Assembly: GCA_934662525.1 (NCBI GenBank)
Contig: CAKUKJ010000151.1
Span: 1 to 6,248 of the forward strand
DNA from: an uncultured Coriobacteriales bacterium
Lineage (GTDB): Bacteria > Actinomycetota > Coriobacteriia > Coriobacteriales > UMGS124
Direction: 5' to 3'
DNA: 6,248 bases
Within the stretch, counting starts at the first letter, position 1; the number at the start of each line of letters is the position of its first letter. The notes beneath the pieces were generated by a model that saw nothing but the letters and a program-made list of their open reading frames with translations, was not told where the DNA came from and did no database searches. Both the position numbers and the translations under genes were made by a program. Shown here piece after piece: positions 6,187 through 6,248 of the stretch.

Positions 6187-6248
6187 TCCCACTTGCTTGA
6201 ACGCCTGAACGCGAGCAAGCAGAGGTTCCTGAGAAAAGAAGAAAGAAT
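6187..6248 (+). other. Untranslated leader with stem-loop and direct repeat
   Basis: CTTGCTTG (6192-6199) and CGAGCAAG (6212-6219) form an 8-pair stem with one G-T wobble around a 12-base loop. TGAACGC is present twice in tandem (6198-6204 and 6206-6212), running across the loop. A purine-rich stretch ends the window. No start codon with a ribosome binding site is complete here, so this is read as a 5' leader of a downstream transcript. Confidence 0.45.

Noticed and set aside
1..6248. Search by eye for CRISPR repeats, insertion-sequence ends, phage genes, toxin-antitoxin pairs or transferred DNA.
   Set aside because: No spaced direct repeats, transposase-like products or shift in composition were seen; every sizeable gene except the small membrane protein is a housekeeping family.

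Overview
The window is ordinary housekeeping chromosome from a high-GC Gram-positive bacterium. The best fit is an actinobacterium of the class Coriobacteriia. Base composition and codon choice are actinobacterial, with almost no TTA, CTA or TCA codons. The order clpC-ispD-ispF-cysS-rlmB-yacP/rae1, however, is a shortened version of the Firmicutes gene order (in Bacillus subtilis clpC-radA-disA-yacL-ispD-ispF-gltX-cysE-cysS-mrnC-rlmB-rae1). The taxon is an inference from gene order and composition, not from a database search.

Layout. All genes are on the plus strand. Bases 1-879 hold the C-terminal part of ClpC, the AAA+ unfoldase of the ClpCP protease. After 59 bases come ispD (939-1781) and ispF (1778-2281), two enzymes of the MEP isoprenoid pathway, overlapping by 4 bases. 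After an 86-base gap come cysS (2368-3828, cysteinyl-tRNA synthetase), rlmB (3856-4776, TrmH/SpoU-family RNA 2'-O-methyltransferase), an NYN-domain nuclease of the YacP/Rae1 type (4769-5350) and a small four-helix membrane protein of unknown function (5337-5798). The last three genes overlap end to start. A long GC-rich hairpin (5826-5869) closes the cluster. A tRNA-Thr(UGU) gene follows (6025-6099). The window ends in a strong-looking promoter (6158-6186) and an untranslated leader with a stem-loop, reading towards something outside the window.

How it fits together. Short spacings, 4 to 14 base overlaps and good ribosome binding sites point to one or two polycistronic units with translational coupling. 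No convincing internal promoter is visible. The products cover protein quality control, isoprenoid precursor synthesis, and translation or ribosome upkeep (Cys-tRNA charging, rRNA methylation, ribosome-linked mRNA cleavage, tRNA-Thr).

I did not find a new defence, mobile or biosynthetic system. The points most worth a second look are the translated N-terminal extension of IspD with two perfect inverted repeats in its DNA, the unknown membrane protein coupled to the Rae1-like gene, the basic insert in RlmB, and the promoter plus structured leader at the right edge.
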